This document shows positions 27,646 through 40,300 of a stretch of DNA of 64,000 nucleotides, piece by piece. Source of the stretch: Siderastrea siderea (taxonomy: Eukaryota > Cnidaria > Anthozoa > Scleractinia > Rhizangiidae); the NCBI GenBank assembly GCA_964030785.1, contig OZ034966.1, positions 1,496,501 through 1,560,500 on the forward strand, read 5' to 3'. A model generated the notes under the pieces. It did no database searches. It saw only the letters and a program-made list of their open reading frames with translations, and had not been told where the DNA came from. Both the position numbers and the translations under genes were made by a program. The first letter of the stretch is position 1. Each line of letters opens with the position of its first letter.

Positions 27646-29149
27646 ATGGCGGCGATGGCGGCGATGGCGGCGGCCTTCGCAAGTGGAGTTACTCGTTGTG
27701 TTTTCAGACAGATTTCCCGTAATCTTTTAATGAACCATGTTCTGCGTTCTTCTTCTCGTTTACCACGATCTTCAATACTCCTAGGTTTTAGGCGTACTCT
27801 ATGTGAAAATGCTGGGAACAATGCCTCCACATCGCTGGGGTCGATCGAACAGAGTTCAAAGTTCCATCTTGTATTTACGTGTAAAGTCTGCGAGACACGA
27901 TCCCAAAAGGTTATCAGTAAGCATGCGTATTCAAAAGGAGTCGTTATCGTAAAGTGTCCTGGATGTAACAACAATCACTTGATAGCTGATAACCTGGGTT
28001 GGTTTTTCAACGAAAAAAGGTAAGAGGGCTTATGGATCAGTCATTTCGATGGCCAGTAGTGCCCATTCCCCTCCCGGGCCGACTCCCGGGGCATTAGGAT
28101 TTCGGCAAATGCCCCATGGCGGGGACAAACGAGCTGTTCAAATGCCCCGCAGTACAAGTAAAAAATTAAGTTGATTTCTTAGTTTTTGGGCTTACCTTAT
28201 TTCTAATCAAAGCTGAATCAGGCCAAACTAAGTCTCAAATAAGTTTTATTTCTCAGTATTACTCCAAGGACCATTCATCCTGTGGATCTACCATCTCACT
28301 TCATCCTCCTTAGAGAAAGTTAATCCCAAATTTATTGTCCTTGCCCAGTGAACGGGAAGTGAAAGTGCTGTGGCATTAAAATCACGAGACTGTCAGATGC
28401 TCCAGGGTTGACTGATGTCCATCCCCCGGCATGGACAATGAGGAAAAAATGCCCACTAATGCCTGGGAAGGGGGTGGGCACTGCTGAAATTGACTGATGC
28501 ATTAAACTGAGATGACAATAAATATATGATAAATGATAATTACATGTATATGAACTGCGGAAGTGAAATCAAATGAAGAATGATCCTCGTTGTGATCCTC
28601 GCAAAATGTTTTTTAGGCTTAATTGCAATTTCTTTAATTGCGTACATCATTGCAAGGATCATTTATCATTAATTTGATTTTGAGGAATTTATAAACCATT
28701 ACAATGTGCCTGTGTCTGATCTGGAAAATAAGGAACCGATCAACTGTGTCACTGGAATATGGTTTCACAAAATGGATGTCCAATCAGCCTGGAACATCCT
28801 TTAAACCTAACTTATGCCATAATGGTTAAAAGTTACCCTCCCTGCCTTTATGTACTTCACCCAAAATTATACATGACCATTTTGTTTTGGGTTATGATGG
28901 TTAAATAGAACAAAGCACAGCTTTGGCTTTTTTATTTGTTACCTTAAGACATGATCCTCGGTATTGTCACATTTATTCTTTATGACATATATCTTATTTC
29001 TATCTCACAGAAATATTGAAGACATACTGGCTGAAAAAGGAGAGACTGTTAGAAGATTGTCAGATAGTGATTCTCTGGAGTTTCTTGTTGAAGATATGGT
29101 CAACAAAAGCGATGAGAAAGAGAGATCGGAGGACAAGGAAAAAACTTAA
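27646..29149 (+). CDS. DNLZ: DNL-type zinc finger protein (mitochondrial HSP70 escort), two exons
   Basis: Keeps mitochondrial HSP70 soluble and helps protein import. Exons 27646-28019 and 29011-29149 (GT-AG; 513 bp, 170 residues). The N-terminus is Ala-rich then Arg/Ser-rich (CVFRQISRNLLMNHVLRSSS), a good mitochondrial presequence. The DNL finger has CKVC (TCKVCETRSQK) and CPGC, followed by NNNHLIADNLGWF, with the defining Asp-Asn-Leu. Exon 2 adds NIEDILAEKGE and an acidic tail. The start could be any of three in-frame ATGs in the first nine codons. The intron holds a G/C-rich repeat element at about 28045-28495. Confidence 0.95.
28045..28495. mobile_element. C/G-rich nonautonomous element in the DNLZ intron
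   Basis: Ends resemble each other in inverse orientation (cagtagtgcccattcccct ... aagggggtgggcactgctg), with 'cccggggcatt' and 'atgcccc' motifs inside. It belongs to the same style as the elements at 35547, 38205 and 60917. Borders are approximate. Confidence 0.45.
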
Positions 29150-29579
29150 AGTTTTGTGAGCATGAAGTGAATACACATTTTCTTAGAATACAGTTTGTGT
29201 TCATTTTTTTTTTTTGTTCTTAAATAGCTGACCCAACAGCCAAAAAGTACATGAATTGAACATTTTTACCTGTGCTTGTCAGTGATCTGAAGAAGTCCAT
29301 AATGTCTTCTTTTGATTCTGAAATGGCTTGAAACTGTTGGGCCCAGCGTAATCATATTTGTTTCTTAATTCTTTAACAGACAGTCTGATGGAACAATCTG
29401 TTCTTTATTGCCAGCTAATCTTTGTATCCTAGTCAGTCAGCGAGCTGACTCATTTATACGTGTTAGCCTAACTGGCTGAATTCCTGCTAACGAACTCCTC
29501 AGCTACTTCCCCAGCCATTTAGACTAACGACTAGCCAACAAGCCAGCTAGATTCACGTCCCACTTGTACCATAGTGGGT

Positions 29580-29580
<1 letters not shown>

Positions 29581-29627
<47 letters not shown>

Positions 29628-29726
29628 CTGGTGGGAGAGATAGTAGCTCATTGAAAGCTAAATTTAGCCATCATACACGTATTACATATTCATCACTGTG
29701 CCAGGGGTTTTGTCCAAAAGCATAGG

Positions 29727-29760
<34 letters not shown>

Positions 29761-29782
29761 GAATTATTAAAAAATTTTATTA

Positions 29783-29813
<31 letters not shown>
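29581..29813. repeat. Two (ATT)n microsatellites
   Basis: Pure att/tta runs at about 29581-29626 and 29728-29813 (the second interrupted). They flank the first copy of a duplicated ~80-bp segment. Confidence 0.9.
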
Positions 29814-30384
29814 GATTTAAAAGTTCCAGTCCCTGCACACATCCGAATATTTGACTGATGGGCTCCACTAATCTGTCAGCTATCACGCGTGGAGGTTTTG
29901 GCGTAAAAGCTAATTAAATTTCCTTTATTTTTCCTCGGTAATATAGCACAAAGTGCTAAAAATGTTTTACGCGTTGTGAACCAGTGAACCTTTCATTCAG
30001 TTTCGTTAGTTTTTGTTTTATTGTGATTTTGTTTGTTTGTGTATGGAAATGCTTAGCTTAATCCTCCTGTACACTCTGAACATGACGGACTCAGGGGGGG
30101 GGGGGGAGATTGGGCAGAGTAGACACGCAGGATAGGTGGAGACCCACAAGATCGCCTGGTCGTCATGTGTTTATTCGGCAAGGTACATATAATATTCATC
30201 AAATACCAAGGATTCATGTACATCAAATTCATTAAGGAGCTCTGTAAAGCTCTTACAATGAATTTTAAAAGTCTGGTAAACGAGTGGGAGACACTGTGGC
30301 CCATTGAAAGCTAAATTTAGCCATTATACACGTATTATTTATTCATCACCGTGCCAAGGGTTTTGTCCGAAATCGAAGGGTTTT
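29645..30384. repeat. Direct repeat of an ~80-bp segment upstream of the CARD-only gene
   Basis: The block starting attgaaagctaaatttagcc at about 29650 recurs at about 30303 with about 10% difference, running to ...ttttgtccaaa/gaaa. The second copy lies about 390 bp upstream of the CARD-only start codon. It may be a duplicated upstream element. Confidence 0.6.
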
Positions 30385-30690
30385 TCCCTCATTCTCTCTG
30401 TGAAATCGCTGAAACTAAAGCAAGTGAACGGCAAGTCAACATCTAGTGAATTCTATGACGCACTTAGAAAACTAACCTTGAGATTTTCGCTTCGGGATCT
30501 GTTGTAAAAGCCAAAGCTTTCTATTATTATCCCTGTATGGTAATGAAAAATAGAACGTGACGTCAAATATTTTTGGGTAAAATCCCTCACTACCGCGCTT
30601 TATAAATCGTCAAGAAACCGAATGAAGATTGTCTTGGCAGGGTTCTCCTCTTTGCTGGCCTACAACAAGCGGATACATATTTTTTGCAAT

Positions 30691-32381
30691 ATGAATAGAG
30701 CAGAGAGGGAGCTTATTGACCACTATTCGCCTCAAATTGTTCAAGATGTCATCCCAGTCGATATGTTGCCGTATTTACCTTGTTTAACACAGAGTGACAA
30801 GGAAAGAATAACATGCGAAGAGACACAAAACGGTCCTATTCGAGCTACGCTTGAGTTGTTATCAAGAATTCGAAGACGAACTGGTGGTTTTCGAGAATTT
30901 CTTAATGCGCTTAGAGCAAGTGGCTGCGGACATTTAGCGGACCTGTTTTATCCTACACAGCAAGGTAAGTGGAAAAGCAAGCGGCATACGTGCAAATAAC
31001 ACGCGAATGCGTTATATTTTAATCTGAGTGAAAGGAGAGATATAGTGCAACAGTTAATCAGAAATCTATACATACGAAATAATTTTACTTAACTTATATA
31101 GTGCCGCTTTACTGATAAACACTATCTCTGTCATTTTCAACTAAGTGCTCTCTTGAAAAAGAAAAGATTTCAGTCTAGACTTACAGTTCCTCAATATTAT
31201 ATGGCAGAGAATTCTACTCAAAAAGAATTAAAGATGCTTTCGGCGAGGCAAAAATTTAGAACCAATATCTAAAAACATTCGCTACCTTGCGTTTGAAAAT
31301 AAAGTAAAGGGGGTTACAGAGTGTTTTCTACCTTGTTTGGCCGTTTGAAATGCAAAGAAGTTTTCCCAGCATGATATCGAAAACCGAAAAGCGCATTTAT
31401 AGTAAGTTACGTTCAAGGACAATTCCTAAACTTTACTGAAATAAAGGATTATGTCAAACTGCCGAGATGGGGTTCAGCGAAAAAATTCGTAGGCAACTCT
31501 GGCCTATTCCACTGCCAATTTGTGATAAAGGCCGTCTAGAGAGTCAAGCTAAACAAGCCTGTGCCAGCTTAAATAAAAAGCCTCCCGGAAACAAGGTGGT
31601 ATCATCTTTATCCATAGCGGAGCTCCTATGCCCACGAGAGCGGACCATCATAATTGATGAATCAGGTTAATCTTGGTGAATCACTCCGGATGGTTATAGC
31701 GTTTGCCAAGTTCAAATTTTGCGCACAAAATGAAATGTGGATGTGTGGCACAACTGCACAGTATGTGCAATATCGTTGTGCACAAAGGGCCTTGAATGTT
31801 CGTGATAAATGTATTAAAGCATACTGGTTTGACCAGAGCAGACCACCATGTATGTTTATTTCCTTCGGTTTTCTCCTTTTATGCGTACATTTCTTGTTTT
31901 CCGTCCACAGAACAAATAGACGACTTTAGAACGGATGAAGATCTAGCGGATTTGCCGGAGGGAGATGTGATAACAACCCCATCCGAGAGAGAAATACCAT
32001 TATTTCGAAATCAAGTGAGTACTATACTAAGTTACGAGTTGAGAGATTTTTACAGGGTGTTGCAGTCTTGTTTTTATTATCGAGACAATCGTATAATCCA
32101 CTAGAAACAAGAACGTTGATTTTTTTATTGAAAGACTGATTTACAAGAATGGAAAATGAAAGATATTTTTCCCTACATCTTTTGACGTAACCTTTTGTCG
32201 TTGTAACGTAACTTCTGTAAAAACGAGCGACGCTGATGTTACTGCTCAGCTCACACAAAGGCCCCTGAAAAGAAATAGATACTTTACTCGTCTTGCGCCT
32301 TTAGCTCTAAAAACAACACTTCTTCCAAAATGTTTGTTCCGTTCTTTACAGGTTGCACTGGAGGATGTCAACCATGCCTAA
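30691..32381 (+). CDS. CARD-only protein related to the RIG-I-like receptor, three exons
   Basis: Exons 30691-30964, 31911-32014 and 32352-32381 (GT-AG, phases 1 and 0; 408 bp, 135 residues). Residues 1-91 form a CARD closely matching exon 1 of the receptor gene 3.6 kb downstream (shared: VIP...PYLPCL...DKE.I...NGPI.AT..L..R..RR...F..F..ALR..G..H...L..P). The last 44 residues are acidic (DDFRTDEDLADLPEGD) and the frame then stops. A TATA-like tttataaatc lies about 90 bp before the ATG. A CARD without a helicase suggests an adaptor or a decoy regulating receptor signalling. Alternatively the CARD exon could be spliced to the receptor's first exon as a second CARD: a phase-compatible ag/tcaacATG acceptor exists there, but its polypyrimidine tract is poor. 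Confidence 0.75.
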
Positions 32382-34186
32382 CAGTTGGGAAGACACTTCA
32401 CAATTTCTGGGGTAAATTGCTTTTTCACGGTTTTTCTCTCTCCCTGTTCTTAAATTTATTTTGTGTGAATTTTATTTATTTATTTATTTATTTATTAGTT
32501 TGTAACCTTTGACATGATACAAGTAAACATTTTTGCCTTACTACCTTCCAGGAAGCTGAGTACAGCACAAACTAATGGCTGACAAACAAGTGGTTGATGT
32601 GCTGATAGATCATCCGACAAATTCTCCATGCCATGACGCATTCCAGGGTTCTACTATGCTGAGATCAACTTCTTCCAACATTTTTTAAGGTGTATCTCTT
32701 CAGTTGGTGAATTCGTTTCTTCATGTAACATAAGCTATCATAGGCTTCTGATTCAAGTGTTCCGTAATTATAACATTTTAGTAAAACGTTATCATAAAAA
32801 AGATGCTATTGTCATCTAAAAGTAAAAGCACGCCACGCAATCAGTTTAAAAATATCAAGAACCTCAGATTTTATTCTTGGGCGGGGGGGGGGGGGAGTGT
32901 CAATGTATGTTGCATTACATATGAATGAAACCAGTTCTTCTCTTGTCATCATAAAATAAGAACGTGAAATCTTAATATCGGTCCGTCAATATTTATTGTG
33001 CTGTAACACTTATAGCTAGCTGCAGGTGCAAGAGCGTTTTTGTAACAAACTGTTGTTACGGTATTTAATATCACTGTCACATACTTTTTGCAATATTCTT
33101 TCTAAATAAATCTATTAAACATTTATTATCATTGATATCACTTGGTGCAATTTTTATTTATTTTTTTTTTTTCACTTGGTGCAATGTAACTTACTTTTAC
33201 TACAGTAACCCTTTTCACAACGTTACTCATTTGCATTATAATGCAACTGAGCAACTTTCGGGCAATTTTGCTAAGTTGCATTGAAACACAAATGAACCCC
33301 TTTTTTTAAGGTCAACGATCGATTACTTAGCATAAACCATATCCCGGATATTAGTGGGAAAACATGGGGATCTAAAAAAAGTAAACTGATCTGTATTAGA
33401 CTCCCAGGCATGTATTGGTCACACTCCAGTCTAGTATGTTTATGTTATATCCCCCTAAGATGACTTGGAAGAAATAAAAAGTTCTTAGCAAAAATTACAA
33501 ATTGTTTTTAACGGTCGACATCGACCGCTATATAAGCAAAACATCAAGAAAGAAGATCAAGAAAGTTAAGTAAGGTTTTTCAAACTTTATTTCGATTAAT
33601 GTATTTTCGGCGGTAAACCGCGTCCATCAAATTTCAGCTCCATGCAAACTGTATGCTTTGGTTACCTGTGGCAGAACCCGTTGTGTGAGAAGCTTTTTGA
33701 CTGTCTGCTTTTAATTGCCACATTAAATATCACTCAAAATAACTTATAATTAGGCAGTGATTTTTGATATTTATGCTTAGTCGGTCAAATCTGTTTTCAA
33801 TTTCTAGGGACACAATGTTTTTCAAAGTTCAGCCTAAACAAATCTCAAACACCAAGGGTAATTTCCCTTTCAATTTCGACAACTCAACTAACTGAAACTG
33901 AAAACTTCTCAAGATAAAATATTAATACCTTGCACCTCCAAGAAAGTATCTACCAAAACCGGAAGTAAAGTTGGCAAGTAATAAATAAATTTCACTCGGT
34001 TGTGTTGAAAAAATAACATAAAACTCTTTTACCGTTTTCTTTTTAAAGTAAGTTTGCAATAGGAATAAAAGACAAGTGGTTATGGTGAATTTTCCCCAAA
34101 TTGGTGTGCTTACTTTGCTTGGACATGAATTAAAATTGAAAAAAAAAATTATTGTGATGTTTCCGGGAATTTTGCTCTCGGTTTCC
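32382..34186. other. Intergenic between the CARD-only and receptor genes
   Basis: No exon recognised. It contains a (ttta)n patch near 32466-32498, a poly-G run near 32882 and, from about 33668, the region duplicated at 57491. AATAAA at about 33107 could serve the CARD-only gene. Confidence 0.4.
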
Positions 34187-34197
34187 GGGAATTTCCC
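34187..34197. promoter_or_regulatory. kB-type site in the receptor promoter
   Basis: GGGAATTTCCC, a consensus NF-kB site, 126 bp before the ATG. A near-copy (gggaattttg) lies 22 bp upstream. The duplicated promoter has GGGATTTTCCC at the equivalent place (58001-58011). Confidence 0.6.
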
Positions 34198-34322
34198 TTG
34201 CACTCACAGGTGCTAGACATTAAAATGCAGACCCTATGTAAGCAGGCATAACCTTACAAAGTTTCATTTGCTGTGGATCTTTCTTCAAGACTGCACTCAG
34301 TTAAACTAGCTAAGTAGTCAAC

Positions 34323-37300
34323 ATGAGACAGCTTGAGAAACAGCTCCTCGATAAACGGCTAAAGGATTTTCATGAGGAAGTAATCCCTGATGTTTTGTTT
34401 CCGTACCTGCCTTGCCTTATAAAGCAAGACAAAGAAGAAATTCAAGCTCAGCAGATCAACCATGGCCCTATAAAAGCAACTGCGGCTCTCGTTGATCGAC
34501 TGAAACGAAGAGACAAAGCCTTTCAACAGTTCGTACAAGCCTTGAGAAAGTGTGGAGGCGAACATACAGCACTGCTTTTGGATCCGTATTACCAAGTAAA
34601 GGGTATGGTGTTTGTAATTTTATCCTCCTTTGCCAAATGATGACCGTTTTTTAGACCGTTTTTACACGGAAGCGAAAGCAAAAGTGCTTCGGAAACATAC
34701 ATCCTCGAGGGTAGGGAGCAAAAGGGATCCCAACGGTTTTTAAGAGGAAAGGAACACCGTTGAATACGTGCAAGCATTTAAAATTTAAACGTCAGCATCA
34801 AGTCATATTCAGGAGACCAAAGGTTGTCTGAGTCTAATTGCAAATAAAATACATTTTACCCTGAGCTAGGATAAGTGAACCTATTTTCCGTTAAAATAAA
34901 AAAATATCTATTATTTTCGGCGTTGTGCGAGGCGCTTTCCAACCGATTTCAATCTGCCAGCCGTCAGGGTAAGAGCCGTTCGTCAGTCAGTTTGACTGTA
35001 TTAAATACTAATTTCAAATATTTCTGTAATTTATGTACATATTTTCAAAGTAAAATAAACTTCCTTGTGTTTCACTGTATTATCGACCATGAGCGATTAA
35101 ATTGTCCGAAGATACGATATCCCGTTTTCCGCTTCCTCGTGATACTGGCTATTTTTAGCGATTTTCAATTTTGTACTTCGACACCCTGAAATCATCACGT
35201 TATACCACTGTCAAATCAGAATTAATCATTTGACAATCGAACCTGAGAAAATGTATTCATGAGACGTCTTGTTTTGACGTGTTAGAACAAATTTGTGTTT
35301 CATTTACCCACAACTTGACTGTATGTAAATTTTTATTGTGAAAGTACTAGAATATCGCTTTCAATTTCGTTATCACTGCGAAACCGGTTTAATGGCTAAA
35401 GGTTAACATTAACCACTGATATTGAAGATATATTTATAGCTTTCAAAATAACTTTAGTTTTTTTTTTTTGTTTGTCTGTTTGTCTCGTCTTGCTTTCTCT
35501 TTTCAGAGGGGTTTTTTTAGGGAGGTATCGGGAGGGGTGTTGGTAATGTACCGGTCAAATTGAAGCTTTAACATCCCCCCCCCGGGCATACCCCGTGGAT
35601 TTGACTGTGCATCGTGCCCGGGGAGGCGGGAATTTGAACGTTGGCTTGGAAGGGTGGGGAATTTGAACCAGACTTATCTCTTGTTATAGCGCTATACACC
35701 CGTGAGTTTTGTCGGTTTTTGCAGGTTTGTCGAATTTCCAAGATAGAATTTCGCCTTTGTTTGTTAATACCTCTCTCAAAAGGGTCTTTAAAAGACGTTT
35801 GAAGGTGTTATTATGGCATATATCTCTCTGAAAATCGTGAATAGTGTTCGATTGAAGGCGAAATTTGTCTTTGAGGAGAGGTATTTCAGTACTAAAGGGT
35901 GGGGCATTTGAACGGCTTTTTTGCCCCAAGGGGAGGGAATTTCAACAAGCCAATCTCCAAAAGTTCAAATGCCCAGGGGGTAGCCCGGGGGGAATTTTGA
36001 AGCTTCAATTTCACTGGTACATAAGGCAAAGAGAACGGCTGCCTGAACTGTTAAATGGCAATGGTCTTAAGTACGCATAATTGCATTAAAATATGCGTTT
36101 ATTGTAAATTAAAATTTACAATTGCAATTTACAATTGGGAACAGGTGACAATGAAAATTAAAACAACAAATGAATTTAACACTAATAATTCTAATACAAA
36201 TGTACAATTATAACTAGTGTGAGAAACAGGAGAACTAAGGTCAAAATCTCTGCAATAATTACTTCTCTTCTCGCAGACGACGCCGGGGATGACGAAACTG
36301 CTGACCCGGATGTGTCTGGACTCGGTTTCAGAATGATTGGAACAGCCATTGGTAGGTTATGCGAGTTTCTTTGACGTAAATTAAATAGGCTAGTAAGGGA
36401 CCGTGGCTCTTAAAGTCTCTAACATTTATGGTTTTTTTCACTAGATGTTCGGATTTCAGGAAACCTTATACCAGAAGGCAGCGAGGAGCAGACAGAAAAT
36501 TGCTTTGAATTGGAGCAGAATTTGGCAGAACGTTTTAAGGACCAGAAGTCTGAGGAGAACAAAAAAATGCGAAAGGAACTGCAAAAGGTACTACACTTTC
36601 CCAAATGAAGTTCACTGATGTAGTTTGGAAGTAAGTCGTACATGCAAACCGCGTGCCAAAAAAAAATAATATCTTAGACCCGCCTCATCTGACCACCGCA
36701 ATGATAAATTGGTCAAGGTGTTCTCATTTGATATCGCCTTTTTGTCAGCTGATTGAAACTTCTTGTTGCAGTCCTCTTCAGTGTTTTATAACCCTGTTGT
36801 TTATTCACTGTGTAAGTTATTGGGTGGGTTAATGTAATCCCACATAAGCCCATGCAATGGAGTTTATGAAAAGCATTTCGTCATCAACAGCCTTTGATCT
36901 CCTAACTTTACCATGACCTGAAAGCCTTCATAAAATTGATGGCTCAAAAGCAATGAAAACCTTGTATAACAGGCTTCATAAGGGACTGCTTAAATGTTCT
37001 AAGAAAGCGGAAGATGCCTCAAAAACCGAATCCCCCATACTCCATCACTGGGGCCAATCAATGTTTCCTTAACTGTTGGACACCAGTACTCTTTTCGGAT
37101 AACATTAAAAATAAGCATTTTTTAAAATGCAAAATCTAATTTTTTTTTTTTTCGTTTTTAGCACCTTCCCCAAGGTGCCGTATTTGTTAATACAGAAAAA
37201 GGCTCCATTATCTCCACTTTTCGTCTGTCCAGTGAAGAAGCGGCCAAGAAATTATGGGAAATGTACGCTGAGGGAAACTTGGAGTCTACGCTGCAAACGG

Positions 37301-40300
37301 TGCTGGTGGAAAAAACGTTAGAAGATGACAAGAAAGTCCCAGCAAGGCCTCTTAAGTTAAACCTCAGCCTGGTTGAAGATCGGTTTAACAAAATAACAAA
37401 GAAACTCGCAGGTATTTGAACGTACGTTCTAGTAAAGTAGCCATACACACATTCTTAGTTACGTAACTTGTTTGAATCCATGAGTCTTGCATGTTATTAG
37501 TTAGGAGGAATATTATCGTTGTTGTCGTTTTATTATCAGGACTACAACGTACGCCCTACACTCCTCTGGTCAATCACACCACTTGCTTCTAACACAGTTC
37601 AAATTGATATCAACTGAATTGAGCTAAGGCACATTTGCCACCCGTATGGCCGCAAAGCTGACGTTTTAAGCGTCCGCTTTTCGTCATAGCGACGAGGTGA
37701 AAAAGGGCTAACGCTTGAAACGTTCGCTTTGAATCTCGCTGTATATCAGTTCACCTGATGTACAGCGCGCCTTGTTTTCTTGAATTTTGTATAGTGTGCT
37801 TTATTGCTAAGGCCTTATAGAGGAGGTTAAAACTGAAATGATTTTAATCGGAGTCCGCTTTGATTGGATTTGGTTATACTTAGACTGTAGTCTTACGCTG
37901 TACAAGCAATAAAATTCCATAATTATATCATAAAATTACATCTCTCTTCGCATCAACAGAGATTGAGGCCGAACAAGAGAGAGAGGGTCTCCTAAATTTG
38001 TCAAGTGAAAAAGGTAACGAACGTAGCTCTTAGTTGCAACAAAATCATTTAGTAAACACAAAATAGGTGTATTCATCTTGGAACTGTTAGATTAAGACCC
38101 TTGACTGTCTGAGATAATTACTCATAACGTCCACCACAGTGAAAAGAAGATATACGAAAATTAGAGATTTTGAGTTTAGAAAGTTCATGTTGTTCTTATG
38201 CGCCGATCAATTCGAAACTTCAACATCCCCCCCCGGGCATACCCCGGGCATTTGACTGTACATCGTGCCCGGGGAGGGGGGAATTTGAACTTTGCGTTGG
38301 AAGGGTGGGGAATTTGAACCGGATTTATCTCTTGTTCTGACGTAATACGCCCCTGAGTATTTGGAGGGTTTAACGGATTTACAAGATAAAATTTCGCCTT
38401 TGTTAGTGAATGACCCTTTCAAAAGGGTCTTTAAAAGAAGTTTAAAGGTGTCATTACGGCATATCTCTCTCTGAAAGGCGTGTAAAGTGTTTGATTGAAG
38501 ACGAAATTTGTCTTGAGGAGAGGTAGTTCAGTAATAATTGGTGGGGCATTTGAACCGCTTTCTTGCCCCGAGGGGAGGGAATTTGAACAAGCCAATCTTC
38601 AAAAGTTCAAATGCCCGGGGGGTTGCCCGGGGGGGGGGGATGTTGAATCGAACTGTTACAAGGAAGTACTTTGGTACTTGAGTTGGTGGTTTTGCAATAA
38701 CAAAAAAATGCAATAAAAAAAAAACAGAAAATCGCCACCTCCCTTCCTCACCTTACCGAACTCTTTCATTTTACTCGGCGGCGTAATTGTCAGCTCATCC
38801 AAAATGTGAACGTTTGGAACTGGTGAACTATTTTATAACTTCTTTTTACCATGCAAGGATCACTTTAACAAATTATTATGCCAGACACTATATAAATTAC
38901 GATAATCTAGGAGGAAAACATGAAGATAATTAATTTCGAGAAACTTTTATAGGTAACGGTTTGTCTTCTTTCTTTTTAGAAAACGGGTGTATGGATGACG
39001 ATGGATGCGAAATAGAAATTGACATTCCTCCAGGTAAGGGTTTTGTTTTATTTGACTAAAAAGATAGGATTGATTACCAGCCGCTGTTCCGGGCGGAAAT
39101 CGAGCCTACTAAAAAGGTGGAAATTTTAAAACAGCAACAACAGTACGTTTGACAAAATGAGGAGAGGAACTTTGAGAGTTTGTTGTATGTCGATGGGAAT
39201 TCGGGTCATTGGGCCGATTTAGTCTCGTTTATTTAATTTTGAGATGAGTTAGTTTTATTTTTTGTCTTTCAGTATTCCTGGGAAGTAAAGCCAACTCTCT
39301 TGGCGGATGTGAGCTTGTGCTCAGAGAATACCAGAAGGAACTTGCCGAACCAGCAATTCAAGGCAAAAACACTATCATCTGCGCGCCAACAAACAGCGGC
39401 AAGACCTACGTGGCCATAGAAATTGCCAAAAGACACCTTGATTCGTTCTCCAAGGATGTAGACCAGTCAACTTCATCAGGTAAATAACTCCCTGTTGCTG
39501 GCTTTTGTATTAAATTGATCTTGCAACCTTATGGACGTGTTTTTATCGAGTTCTCTTGAAGGTAGGGGTGTGCAAGAAAAGTTAACGTTAACCTTGACAA
39601 CTGGCCGGTCCTCGTAACTCGGTGTGGCTTTTATAGATCCAACTTGGAAAATATTGCAAATAAATGGCTAGAGAAAAAGTTCTGCGGTGTTTTTTTTTTA
39701 ATTCAATGCTATTTCAGTTCTTCTGATTTAATTCTATTAATTGATGACATCCTCTGTAGTTGAACAAGTCTTTAAGAAGAACAAACTCTGCACAGGCACG
39801 TCATATGTTTGTTTTGTTTTGGAATAAACTTTATTCACACTGTTATACCAAAAAAAAAACATACACGTGATATGGTTAAGTGAATAAAAAATTACGGAAA
39901 ATGGTCGATTGCATTCAGATGCTTCTGTTTTTGTTTGTTTGTTTGTTTGTTTGTCTGTTTTTTGTTTAATGAATGTACTTTAATTTCGTGTAATGTAATT
40001 GTATCGGTCACCAGCGTTATAAATGTGCTAATTTCTTCCTCAGTGCCTGTCCCAGTGCATGTCGTGGCATTGGATTGCCGGCGACATGAATTGCGTGCGC
40101 AGTATGGAGTGAGTGATGTGTATAAAGAGAATTATTAAAAACTGGACTAGGTATATTGGATTTCTAGCATTTTGATTGGCTGAACGGAACTAGGCTATCA
40201 GCTCATATACCTGCTGCGACTAACTATGGTCAATGAACACTCACCAACAAAGTGAGCTGAAAGCTTTTACCTCGCGAGCGACCCGGCGAGAAAAATGGAC

